Source: Syntrophaceae bacterium
GTDB lineage: Bacteria > Desulfobacterota > Syntrophia > Syntrophales > UBA5619
Reading direction: 5' to 3'
Assembly: GCA_003141195.1 (NCBI GenBank)
Contig: PLLC01000080.1
Span: 21,624 to 60,715 of the forward strand
Length of the DNA stretch: 39,092 nt
The translations under genes were made by a program, and so were the position numbers. Shown in pieces: positions 1 through 6,844 of this stretch. Positions within the stretch are counted from its first letter, which is position 1. The number at the start of each line of letters is the position of its first letter. Below the pieces are notes generated by a model that was given only the letters and a program-made list of their open reading frames with translations, searched no databases and was not told the origin of the DNA.

Positions 1-227
1 TATTTGGAAGAGTTTTGCAATTATCTCTAATGATTATGATTATCCTTTAGTCACGAAACCGTAAAGTTGATCCAGTTTTTGGCAAGATATTTTTCATGAC
101 CTGTGCAAACCCTTTGCTGTAAAGTGATTGCTGAGATTATTTTTTAATCCAACTTTTAAAATATGAGTCATACCGACTGGCTCCACCTGGGGAAAATCCA
201 TGCTGATGCACTTTAGAATTCTCCGTT

Positions 228-255
228 TTTGGAGCACTCTCTTTGTTGCTCCAAA
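228..255. repeat. Inverted repeat downstream of the cytochrome P460 gene
   Basis: TTTGGAGCA and TGCTCCAAA form a perfect 9-base inverted repeat around a 10-base loop, about 40 bases past the stop codon of the minus-strand cytochrome P460 gene. There is no clean T-run on either strand, so it may be a factor-dependent or processing hairpin rather than an intrinsic terminator. Bases 1-293 otherwise show no credible gene. Confidence 0.35.
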
Positions 256-293
256 GCCATGTGGCACGCCCTGCACCTCTCCATCGATGTGAT

Positions 294-815
294 CTATGGT
301 AGCACAACCGGTCGCGTGAACAGATAATCGTTATCCTTGACGGGAAGGTGACAGCCGAAGCATTCCTGCGCGAAGTTGGCGTCTTTTCCGTATGGTTTTT
401 GCTCCAGCCCGAGCCATCGGGCGAAGCCCCAGCCACCGGTGGAGGCGAATTTCTTTGCATCCTTGAACATGAATTCCGCATGCACGAAATTGCCGGGAAT
501 GGTGGCCGTGGGCCACTCGGGATGGGTCGTATCTTTCCAGACCAGTTTGGCCAGGACGGAGCTATCGGGCCACGGACTGATCCGGCCCATACGCGCTGCT
601 TCAATGGCCTTGTCATTTCCCAGAATGATTCGCAGGGTATTGTTGTCCGTACGATGCGAGGAAGCAATGATCCGCCAGTTCTTGTAGCCGTCGGGCAATA
701 CCAATCCGTTCGGAGCTGGTAAAACCTCTTCCTTGGCTGAAACGGCGACACCCGCAACCGCCACGAAAACGACGGCGACCACAACCAGGAATATCATTCC
801 TCGCAAAGTTTTCAT
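294..815 (-). CDS. Cytochrome P460-family periplasmic protein
   Basis: A 173-residue protein. Residues 1-27 form a signal peptide: basic start, long hydrophobic run, cleavage probably after VSA. A c-type heme site CFGCH lies at 152-156, near the C-terminus, followed by the DNDYLFTRP segment, as in the cytochrome P460 family. Characterised P460 proteins oxidise hydroxylamine or bind NO in the periplasm; which of these happens here cannot be told from sequence. The start is supported by a strong AGGAGGTGA ribosome site seven or so bases upstream. It follows the superoxide-reductase-like gene on the same strand with a 118-base gap that contains a hairpin, so the two are probably cotranscribed from the promoter near 1470-1497. 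Together they suggest protection from oxygen or nitrogen radicals outside the cytoplasmic membrane. Family assignment is firm; substrate is unknown. Confidence 0.85.
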   Translation of the reverse strand: MKTLRGMIFLVVVAVVFVAVAGVAVSAKEEVLPAPNGLVLPDGYKNWRIIASSHRTDNNTLRIILGNDKAIEAARMGRISPWPDSSVLAKLVWKDTTHPEWPTATIPGNFVHAEFMFKDAKKFASTGGWGFARWLGLEQKPYGKDANFAQECFGCHLPVKDNDYLFTRPVVLP

Positions 816-902
816 TGCTTCACCTCCTCGTTGAATTTGTTTTGATTTGATAAGAACTTGCTTTTTAGAATAGCGAGTATATTAAAGTCGCGCTTGTATG
901 TT

Positions 903-930
903 AACGACATGCAGATATAAACATGTCGTT
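903..930 (-). other. Intercistronic hairpin between SOR-like and P460 genes
   Basis: AACGACATG and CATGTCGTT form a perfect 9-base inverted repeat with a 10-base loop, starting four bases after the stop codon of the SOR-like gene. No T-run follows on the minus strand. It could stabilise the upstream message or partly attenuate transcription into the P460 gene. Confidence 0.4.
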
Positions 931-933
931 GTC

Positions 934-1413
934 TCACGTCACAGTAACATCGAGACTTCCTTCCCACAAGCCATGGAGGTTGCAGGACTGCCTTGCCACC
1001 AGAGAGACTTTACCTTCGGGCGCGACTTCCTTGGGAAGCACCACGGTGAATGCCACCTTCGGCTTTAGGTACCCCTTAGGCTGCAGGTCGGCCCTTCCGG
1101 CCGGTTCATTGCCGATATTGAGCTCAATGTATTCGATCCAGTGGCTGGGCCCCATCGGATGGAGCGATTCGCCGACTGCAACCTCTACGATGAACGGTTC
1201 ACCGGCCCTTACCGATAGCGGGGCAGTAATGACCGGTGCGTGCCCTTTCTCCAGCGGCGAAGTAGCGGCGGGGTCCTTCACCCGGTTGATCCCTTCGAAA
1301 AGCGACTGGACCACCTTTGTCGGGAAGTAACGCTCGGCTGCCATGGCCGATCCAGCATAGCCCGCGACAATGGAGCCTGCAACCGCAGTGTGCAGAAATG
1401 TTCGTCTGTTCAT
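934..1413 (-). CDS. Tat-exported superoxide reductase-like (desulfoferrodoxin/neelaredoxin domain) protein
   Basis: A 159-residue protein. The N-terminus MNRRTFLHTAVAGS has a twin-arginine motif followed by a hydrophobic stretch ending near AMA-A, so it is probably exported folded by Tat. The rest matches the iron centre of superoxide reductases: His58 (GHAPVI), His85 (LHPM), His91 (SHWIEYIEL), Cys144 and His147 (CNLHGLW) supply the four-histidine, one-cysteine site. No N-terminal rubredoxin-like Cys4 domain is present, so it is of the neelaredoxin type. Cytoplasmic SORs carry Glu-Lys-His at the first ligand; here a glycine is inserted (EKGH), which shifts the catalytic lysine. The start is backed by AAGGAGG upstream. 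It heads a two-gene unit with cytochrome P460. Expected role: superoxide reduction to peroxide in the periplasm. The electron donor is unknown, possibly a c-type cytochrome. Confidence 0.8.
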   Translation of the reverse strand: MNRRTFLHTAVAGSIVAGYAGSAMAAERYFPTKVVQSLFEGINRVKDPAATSPLEKGHAPVITAPLSVRAGEPFIVEVAVGESLHPMGPSHWIEYIELNIGNEPAGRADLQPKGYLKPKVAFTVVLPKEVAPEGKVSLVARQSCNLHGLWEGSLDVTVT

Positions 1414-1468
1414 TTTATTACCTCCTTATTAATATTTTACTGACAAAGCATTGTCTTTTCACGATTGG

Positions 1469-1497
1469 AGTATATGAAGAGCACTCATGTGTGTCAA
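1469..1497 (-). promoter_or_regulatory. Sigma70-type promoter of the SOR-like/P460 unit
   Basis: On the minus strand TTGACA (1497-1492) and TATACT (1474-1469) are separated by exactly 17 bases, close to the sigma70 consensus. The flanking sequence, from about 1414 to 1530, closely resembles the upstream region of the methyltransferase gene at 6379-6490, including a conserved block ATTCC and TTGTG just upstream of -35. This suggests a common regulator. Confidence 0.7.
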
Positions 1498-1665
1498 GGG
1501 AATTTTAGTCACAATATGTGGGGTGTGGTGTCGATGACGGAGAAAAGGATGTGTCAATGTGTCCGCCATTTTGAGAAATCAGCTCACCTTTTGGTCGAGT
1601 CGATCGTCAAGAAGGCATTTTTGAGCACAATTCAGGCAAACTTCTTCTGCACGCCTTTTTTGATG

Positions 1666-1762
1666 AAGCGTTATGCCTGGATGTATTCATCCCAGGAGTA
1701 ATCCGGGTCTCGATAAAGGTGATCGTCGTTCATTTCCGATTGAAAGGATGGATGCCCGTTAA
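1666..1762 (-). repeat. Duplicated ~97-base sequence, copy A (resembles a coding tail)
   Basis: This stretch closely matches 5225-5321. Read on the minus strand it encodes about 31 codons ending in NDDHLYRDPDYSWDEYIQA and a stop; copy B encodes a similar peptide with one missing base. Differences include synonymous changes. It looks like the 3' end of a formerly functional gene rather than a non-coding repeat. The family is not recognised. The larger gene-free stretch 1414-2175 holds this element and the promoter above; an 80-codon open frame at 1948-2190 (minus) has no recognisable features and is not called. Confidence 0.5.
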
Positions 1763-2175
1763 ATCGTCGGCTGCTTTGTTACAGTTACAAACACCCCCGA
1801 TCATCAGAAAAATCACCATCCGAAAATAACACCTTTTAATCCGTATTCAATGAGCTGGCCTGATCAGTCTCCCTGCAACTTTGTATTTGAACTCAGTGAG
1901 CGCGGTTCATTAAAAAATGACATGCGCAGCACCTTGACGCCACCTTATCAATGATTTTTGGTTTGGAATTGAGGTGCGGATTCCCGCTCAAGTACAGGTC
2001 GCCGCGACAACACCTGTTGAATCGCGAAATTGCTATCGTCTTGCAATAATGTACTATGCCCATCGCCTGCCGTATGCTCCGAACGGCGCTCAGGGCATCT
2101 TATTTTTATCCATGTAAAGCATCCGGGTGCATCTTTATATGCCCGGATAAAAACCTTTCTGATAGGTGAGGGCTC

Positions 2176-2396
2176 GCCTTCTTCGCCCAAGTCCGGGTGA
2201 AGCTGGCTCCCCGGTGTACGTCGGCGGCTACCTCGGCTATGCCTCGGGCGACGACACCGACACGACCGACAAGATGGAAGGCGGCTTTGCGAAACTGCTC
2301 AAGGTCGGAAGCGACTTCAAACCCTGCCTGATGCTCTATAACGATGATTACGCCACGCAGTTCGCCGGCAGCACCTCCGCCGTGCTGACCTTCTAA
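2176..2396 (+). pseudogene. C-terminal remnant of an outer-membrane beta-barrel-like protein
   Basis: The last 60 or so codons read SPVYVGGYLGYASGDD and so on, ending in AGSTSAVLTF. These are alternating hydrophobic/polar strands with glycine and aspartate turns and a terminal phenylalanine, as in bacterial outer-membrane barrel proteins. Upstream the similarity appears to continue in a different frame (AFFAQVRVKLAP), which implies a frameshift near 2205-2215, and no start codon with a ribosome site fits. A terminator follows on the same strand. Best read as a decayed gene end; the family cannot be fixed. Confidence 0.5.
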
Positions 2397-2475
2397 GGTT
2401 AGCGTGAGATGTTGTACCGAGGAGACATGTAAACCTTCAACATAATTGTCGCCGTAAACCGGCGACCCAGGATGA

Positions 2476-2513
2476 AAGCCTCGGACGGTCTGACGGCCCC
2501 CGGGGCTTTTTTT
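2476..2513 (+). terminator. Rho-independent terminator
   Basis: GCCTCGG (2478-2484) pairs with CCGGGGC (2500-2506) and is followed by a run of seven T. It points rightward, after the decayed barrel gene, and reaches the stop of the opposing emrB-like gene. Confidence 0.65.
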
Positions 2514-4029
2514 ATTTTGGTGTACGCCGCATGAAGTAGACGAGGGGAACGATGAGGAGCATGAGGACGGTCAAAAGATAGAAGACGTCATTGAAGGAGA
2601 GCATGGTCGCCTCCCTGATGAGGCGCTGATAGATCAGCCCCATCCCGCCCTGGGCGGCCTGGCTGGCTTCGATACCCTTCTCCAGCAGGGTCCGGGCGCT
2701 TTGCTGTGCGCTCAGCACATAGGCGGGGTCGAAAGGGGTCAGGTGCTCCGTCAAGCGGGCCTGGTGGACCTGGGCCTGTCGGGCCAGGATCGTCGCGGAT
2801 AGTGCAACCCCGAAGCTTCCGCCCAGGTTGCGGAGCAGGTTGAAGACGGCGCTGGCGTTGCCCATTTCCTCCTTCCGGATATGCGACAGGGAAATCGTGG
2901 TTAAGGGAATGAAGACAAAGGCCACCCCGATCCCCAGCATGATCCGGGGCCAGACAACCGCATTGAAATCGACCTGAAGGTTGAACCGGGACATCTGATA
3001 CGATGCATAAGCCGTTACCAGTATCCCGAAGAGGATCAGCCATTTGGGATTCCCCCGCGAGACGAGCTGGCCGACGATGGGCATGCACAGGAGGTTGGCG
3101 ACGCCGCCCGGCCCGAGGACGAACCCCGAGAGGGTCGCCGTGTAGCCCATGAGGGTCTGAAGATAGATGGGCAGCATGACGATGCTGCCGAAGAGGTTCA
3201 TCACGACGAAAAACAGGATCACGTTGCCGAGGACGAAGGTGGCGTCCTTGAAAACTTTAAGGTCGACGATGGGCTCCTTCACGGTCCGTTCCACAAGAAT
3301 GAAGAAAACCAGGGCAGCAACGCTGGCCACGGTCATCCAGGTGATGAGATCCGAAGAAAACCAGTCCTCCCGCTGGCCCCGGTCGAGAATCAGTTGCAGG
3401 CAGCCGACGCCGACGGTCAGGAGAATGAGCCCCCAGTAGTCGATCTTCATTTTCGTCTTTTTCATGTAAGGCGGGTCGAAGATGAAGAGGATCGTCATGA
3501 AGATGGAGATGATCCCGAAGGGTATGTTGACGAAGAAGATCCAGTGCCAGGACCAGCTGTCCGTAATCCAGCCGCCCAGGACCGGCCCGATGATCGGCCC
3601 GAACATGATCCCGATCCCGAATATCGCCATCGCCATCCCGTGCTGATAGACGGGAAAGGTTTCGAGCAGAATCGATTGGGAAATGGGTTGCAGGGCTCCG
3701 CCTGCGAGGCCCTGAAGGACCCGGAAGACTACGAGACTCTGAATGCTCCAGGAAAGCCCGCAAAAAAGCGAGCTTACGGTAAAGAGGGCGACGGAGGAGA
3801 TCAGGTAGCGCTTGCGGCCGAAAAGGCGGCTGAGCCACCCCGCCATGGGGATGATAATGGCGTTGGCGGCGAGGTACGAGGTGATGGACCAGGTGGCCTC
3901 GTCGATGCCGGCGGACAGGCTCCCACGGATGTGATCCAGGGAGACGTTGACGACGGAGGTATCCACGATCACCATCAGCGTGGGAATCATCACCGTCAAG
4001 GCAACGAGCCACTTGTTGACCCTGGGCAT
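2512..4029 (-). CDS. emrB: EmrB/QacA-type (DHA2) 14-TM drug:proton antiporter
   Basis: A 505-residue, very hydrophobic protein with about 14 membrane spans. The N-terminal span carries VIVDTSVVNVSLDHI (the conserved D-T-[ST]-[IV]-VN-VAL signature of DHA2 transporters). The loop WLSRLFGRKRYL is MFS motif A, and VLQGLAGGALQPISQ plus GIMFGPIIGPVLGGWI are motifs B and C. It exports hydrophobic toxic compounds using the proton gradient. It starts six bases after the stop of the HlyD-family adaptor gene, the usual emrA-emrB order, so the two should form a complex that works with a TolC-like outer-membrane channel; none is encoded in the window. The ribosome site is weak, and translational coupling to emrA is likely. 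The substrate cannot be predicted. Confidence 0.9.
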   Translation of the reverse strand: MPRVNKWLVALTVMIPTLMVIVDTSVVNVSLDHIRGSLSAGIDEATWSITSYLAANAIIIPMAGWLSRLFGRKRYLISSVALFTVSSLFCGLSWSIQSLVVFRVLQGLAGGALQPISQSILLETFPVYQHGMAMAIFGIGIMFGPIIGPVLGGWITDSWSWHWIFFVNIPFGIISIFMTILFIFDPPYMKKTKMKIDYWGLILLTVGVGCLQLILDRGQREDWFSSDLITWMTVASVAALVFFILVERTVKEPIVDLKVFKDATFVLGNVILFFVVMNLFGSIVMLPIYLQTLMGYTATLSGFVLGPGGVANLLCMPIVGQLVSRGNPKWLILFGILVTAYASYQMSRFNLQVDFNAVVWPRIMLGIGVAFVFIPLTTISLSHIRKEEMGNASAVFNLLRNLGGSFGVALSATILARQAQVHQARLTEHLTPFDPAYVLSAQQSARTLLEKGIEASQAAQGGMGLIYQRLIREATMLSFNDVFYLLTVLMLLIVPLVYFMRRTPK

Positions 4030-4035
4030 AGGGCT

Positions 4036-5133
4036 TCAGCGCTCCACGCGGATCGTCGGGACCACGGACATCCCGATCCGGAGGTTATGGTCGGGGTCCG
4101 TCCCCTGTTCCAGGACGATCTTGACGGGGATCCTCTGCACGACCTTCACATAGCTTCCCGTCGCATTCTCCGGCGGAAAAAGGGAAAAGACCGAACCCGT
4201 CCCGGCCATGATGCTGTCCACCCGGCCCCGGAAAACCTTGCCCGGGTAGGTATCGACATTGATCTCCACCTGCTGGCCCGGACGGACGCGTTCGAGCTGG
4301 GTCTCCTTGTAGTTGGCCACGATCCAGACGTCGGTCAGGGATACGACGGCCATCAGCGGCTGGCCGTCGGCAATCTGGTTTCCCACCTCTACGGTCCGCT
4401 TTGCGATGTAGCCGTCCGCCGGGGCAACGAGTTTCGTGTATCCCTTCTTCAGATCCTCCGCCTTCCGGACCTGCTCCTTCTGGCCGATCACGGCCGTCTG
4501 GGAGCGGGAGGCGGCCTCCGCTTGGCGGATCATGGCCTGCTGGGTCGCGAGGGCCGCCTGGGCCTGCCGGAGCTGTTCCCGCGCCGATTCGGTCTGGGCG
4601 AGAGCGATGTCGGCATTCGTCTTCGCCTTTTCCCAGCCTTCCTCGGGAAGAATCGCCTTCTGATAGAGACGGTCCGCCCGCTTGAAGTCGGCATCGGCCT
4701 GTTTCATGTTCGTTTCCTGGAGCCGGACGGCCGCCTGGGCGGCGGCAATGCGATACTCAGACTCGGTGAGTTGCCGCCGGGCCACCTCGATCCGGGAACC
4801 CATCTCGTCCAGACGGGAACGCTCCGCCTGGAGGGCCGAGTCGGCATCGCGAAGGCGAACCTCATAGTCTTGATCGTCAATCGTCAGCAGCAGTTCGTCC
4901 TTTTTCACGAACTGGTTGTCCCGGACATACAACGCCCGGACGGTGCCCGGAACCTTCGCGGCAATGGCATGCACCCGTCCGGTGACGTACGCGTCGTCCG
5001 TGGCGATATGGTATTTCTTGTAGTTAATGTACCAGGCGATGGCCAGAACCACCGCAAGGGCCAGGATGCCGGCAAAGATGAAGCCGGTGACTTTTCTGCC
5101 GTTTTGTTTGGTTGCTGCAGGCGCCGGATCCAC
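4036..5133 (-). CDS. emrA: EmrA/HlyD-family membrane fusion protein
   Basis: A 365-residue adaptor. One N-terminal membrane anchor (about residues 17-35: GFIFAGILALAVVLAIAWY) is followed by a biotinyl-lipoyl-like half (DDAYVTGRVHAIAAKVPGTV), a long alanine/glutamine-rich alpha-helical hairpin (about 90-220), the second lipoyl half (LVAPADGYIAKRTVEVGNQI) and a beta-barrel region (VEINVDTYPGKVFRG). This is the classic EmrA layout and length. It links the inner-membrane EmrB pump to an outer-membrane channel. The GTG start has GAGGGGAG upstream at good spacing. A TTGACA-17-TATCAA promoter lies at 5169-5197. It forms an operon with emrB. A partial duplicated sequence lies upstream. Confidence 0.9.
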   Translation of the reverse strand: MDPAPAATKQNGRKVTGFIFAGILALAVVLAIAWYINYKKYHIATDDAYVTGRVHAIAAKVPGTVRALYVRDNQFVKKDELLLTIDDQDYEVRLRDADSALQAERSRLDEMGSRIEVARRQLTESEYRIAAAQAAVRLQETNMKQADADFKRADRLYQKAILPEEGWEKAKTNADIALAQTESAREQLRQAQAALATQQAMIRQAEAASRSQTAVIGQKEQVRKAEDLKKGYTKLVAPADGYIAKRTVEVGNQIADGQPLMAVVSLTDVWIVANYKETQLERVRPGQQVEINVDTYPGKVFRGRVDSIMAGTGSVFSLFPPENATGSYVKVVQRIPVKIVLEQGTDPDHNLRIGMSVVPTIRVER

Positions 5134-5168
5134 GAAATCGTTCTCCCCTCTTGAGTATGTATTTTTTA

Positions 5169-5197
5169 TTGATAGCCTTTTTGCGCCGCGCTGTCAA
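5169..5197 (-). promoter_or_regulatory. Predicted promoter of emrAB
   Basis: Minus-strand TTGACA (5197-5192), 17-base spacer, TATCAA (5174-5169), about 35 bases upstream of the GTG start of emrA. No obvious operator palindrome was seen next to it. Confidence 0.55.
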
Positions 5198-5224
5198 TTA
5201 GCTCCGCTGATTCTTGAATTCTCA

Positions 5225-5321
5225 AAGCGTTATGACTGGATGTATTCGTTCCAGAGTATTCATGGTCCTGATAAAGGTGATCGTCATTGATTTCAGATTG
5301 AAAGGATGTGTGTCTGCTAAA
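5225..5321 (-). repeat. Duplicated ~97-base sequence, copy B
   Basis: Second copy of the sequence at 1666-1762. Its minus-strand frame reads INDDHLYQDHEYS, then needs a single-base frameshift to continue WNEYIQS and stop, exactly where copy A stops. The lost base marks this copy as non-functional. It sits between the methyltransferase gene and the emrAB promoter. Confidence 0.5.
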
Positions 5322-5385
5322 ATTAACGGATGCTTGACTTCAGAAAATTTTCGTACTCTCCTCAATCTGCGATCTTAGGGGTAAT

Positions 5386-6378
5386 CTATTGCACGCGGGC
5401 CCGCACAATCGAGCGCATGCCTTCATCGCTGCGCACGAGTTGAACGTCCGCAAATCCGGCCGACTGAAGATCTTCCTGAATCTCGGTCAAGCAGTAGATG
5501 TTGCCTCCCTCGGTGGCCGACAGCATGTTGACGGCAAACAGTGCGCCGGCAACCGGCGCCGTGCGGGACGGCTCCATAACGATGTCACGAATGTAGATCC
5601 AGCCCCGCGGCTCCAGCGCAGCGGCAATCCGGCGGTATAGCGCACGGTTCTGGTCCGGAGAATTCTGGTGAATAATCGCGCTTACCCAGGCCAGATCGGC
5701 ACCCTTGGGCAAGTCGTCGGTGTAGAAGTCCCCGGCACACAGTTCGACTCGGTCGGCAAACGGCGAGGTGGCGAAACACTCACGAGCCATCGGAATCACG
5801 TGCGGCAGGTCGAAGATAATGGCACGCGATTGCGGTTCTGCCTTCAGCCAGGCCATGGTCCACGATCCAGATGCACCACCCAGATCCAATACGCAACGCA
5901 CGCCGCCAGGATGGATTTCTTGAACCAACTCGTTGGCTACACCACGCGACACCACGTGCATCGCTTCGATGAACGACGCCTTGTCCGCGTCTTCGCCGCG
6001 GATGCTCGGCCCCGTATACTCCGGCTTACCCGAGAGCACAGTCCACGGCAATCGCGACCAGCGACGCAGGCAGTTCGCCTGGTGACGCAACATGGCCATG
6101 ACGCTCTGCGGAAATGCCGCACACAGAAACGGAGCAAGCTTGGGAGAAATCGAGTACTGCTCGTCTTGCTTGACGATCACTCCTACTGCTGCCAGCGCGT
6201 CGAGCAGAATAGTTACCGCACGCAAGTCGCAACCGGCAGCGGCGGCAACTTCCGCGGCGGTCCGGGGCACAGGAGCGAGTTTCTCAAACAGATCCAGATC
6301 GGCCGCTGCGGCGAGCAGGCAGGGAACCTGATAGGCTCGCATCATCTCTAAAATCTGTTCACCGTCACGTATACCCAT
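5386..6378 (-). CDS. SAM-dependent O-methyltransferase (Methyltransf_2 family with dimerisation domain)
   Basis: A 330-residue protein of the acetylserotonin/caffeate O-methyltransferase type. The N-terminal 100 residues are a winged-helix dimerisation domain (LFEKLAPVPRTAAEVAAAAG, then LLDALAAVGVI). The C-terminal part is a class I SAM fold: motif I is VLDLGGASGSWT, followed by IIFDLPHVIPMA and ELCAGDFYTDDLPKGADL. The family methylates hydroxyls of small, often aromatic, molecules; some bacterial members act in pigment, quinone or antibiotic synthesis. A GTG 33 bases upstream is in frame, but ATG at 6378 has AGGAGG eight bases away, so that start is preferred. It is probably monocistronic, and its promoter region closely resembles that of the SOR-like/P460 unit. 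The substrate is unknown. Confidence 0.8.
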   Translation of the reverse strand: MGIRDGEQILEMMRAYQVPCLLAAAADLDLFEKLAPVPRTAAEVAAAAGCDLRAVTILLDALAAVGVIVKQDEQYSISPKLAPFLCAAFPQSVMAMLRHQANCLRRWSRLPWTVLSGKPEYTGPSIRGEDADKASFIEAMHVVSRGVANELVQEIHPGGVRCVLDLGGASGSWTMAWLKAEPQSRAIIFDLPHVIPMARECFATSPFADRVELCAGDFYTDDLPKGADLAWVSAIIHQNSPDQNRALYRRIAAALEPRGWIYIRDIVMEPSRTAPVAGALFAVNMLSATEGGNIYCLTEIQEDLQSAGFADVQLVRSDEGMRSIVRARVQ

Positions 6379-6418
6379 GGATTGAATCCTCCTATTGAAT
6401 TGATAAGGCACTGTTTTT

Positions 6419-6676
6419 TCAGGGGAGGAGTATATGAATTACGTTCTTGGGTGTCAATGGAATACTGGCCACAAAATATGGGGTATCCGCGATCCTTACC
6501 AGAAAAAATAAGGAAGACATCCGGATTCTGCCCGAAAATACGCTGTAAAGGCATCGCATGTTTCTATCCGTATAACGCTTGGCATACCTGCCTCGTACAC
6601 CGTCCTTGAGCAGGACTGAAAGATCGTATTCAGACCGAAGTTCGTCAGCATATTCGTCTTTGGATTTCGTTTTCAT
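6419..6676 (-). pseudogene. Decayed small antitoxin-like protein (VRGKYAKRY family)
   Basis: The first 35 codons (starting MKTKSKDEYADELRSEYD, then VRGRYAKRY) match a common small bacterial family whose members continue GTNLVLLxPDVAxVF. That continuation is missing in frame. A weak match (NPDVFLIFSGKD) appears in another frame near 6490-6530, so the gene is likely frameshifted and degraded. The start ATG at 6676 has AAAGGAG upstream. Its 3' end runs into the promoter region of the methyltransferase gene. The family is often encoded next to toxin-like genes, but no partner is seen here. Confidence 0.45.
6429..6457 (-). promoter_or_regulatory. Sigma70-type promoter of the methyltransferase gene
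   Basis: Minus-strand TTGACA (6457-6452), 17-base spacer, TATACT (6434-6429). Both hexamers and the spacer length equal those at 1469-1497, and the sequences around them (6379-6490 versus 1414-1530) align without gaps for nearly 90 bases. Confidence 0.7.
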
Positions 6677-6813
6677 ATGCTTCACGCTCCTTTCGGGTAA
6701 GTTCCCGTGCGCCGATGATGCGCGTTCGCTAACTCCGGTCGATGTGCGAAACCATCAGAAGGCGGCCGATGCCCCGATTGTTTGAGATCATTTGCCCCTT
6801 CGCCGCAGGCTTC

Positions 6814-6838
6814 CCGGAGTTTGGCCAAAAAACTCCGG
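6814..6838 (-). terminator. Hairpin after the glycosyltransferase gene
   Basis: CCGGAGTTT and AAACTCCGG pair perfectly around a 7-base loop, starting seven bases after the stop codon of the glycosyltransferase gene. The U-run lies inside the stem rather than after it, so termination may be inefficient. Confidence 0.45.
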
Positions 6839-6844
6839 AGTGAT

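Noticed and set aside
1948..2190. 80-codon minus-strand open frame
   Set aside because: No ribosome site, no recognisable family, and it overlaps the start of the decayed barrel gene on the other strand.
2440..2513. Cyclic-di-GMP riboswitch (AAAGCCTCGG resembles part of the GEMM core)
   Set aside because: The rest of the conserved core is missing, and the segment is fully explained as an intrinsic terminator.
3394..5154. 586-codon plus-strand open frame
   Set aside because: It lies entirely opposite emrB and emrA, has low-complexity charged composition and no domain. It is a GC-rich antisense shadow.
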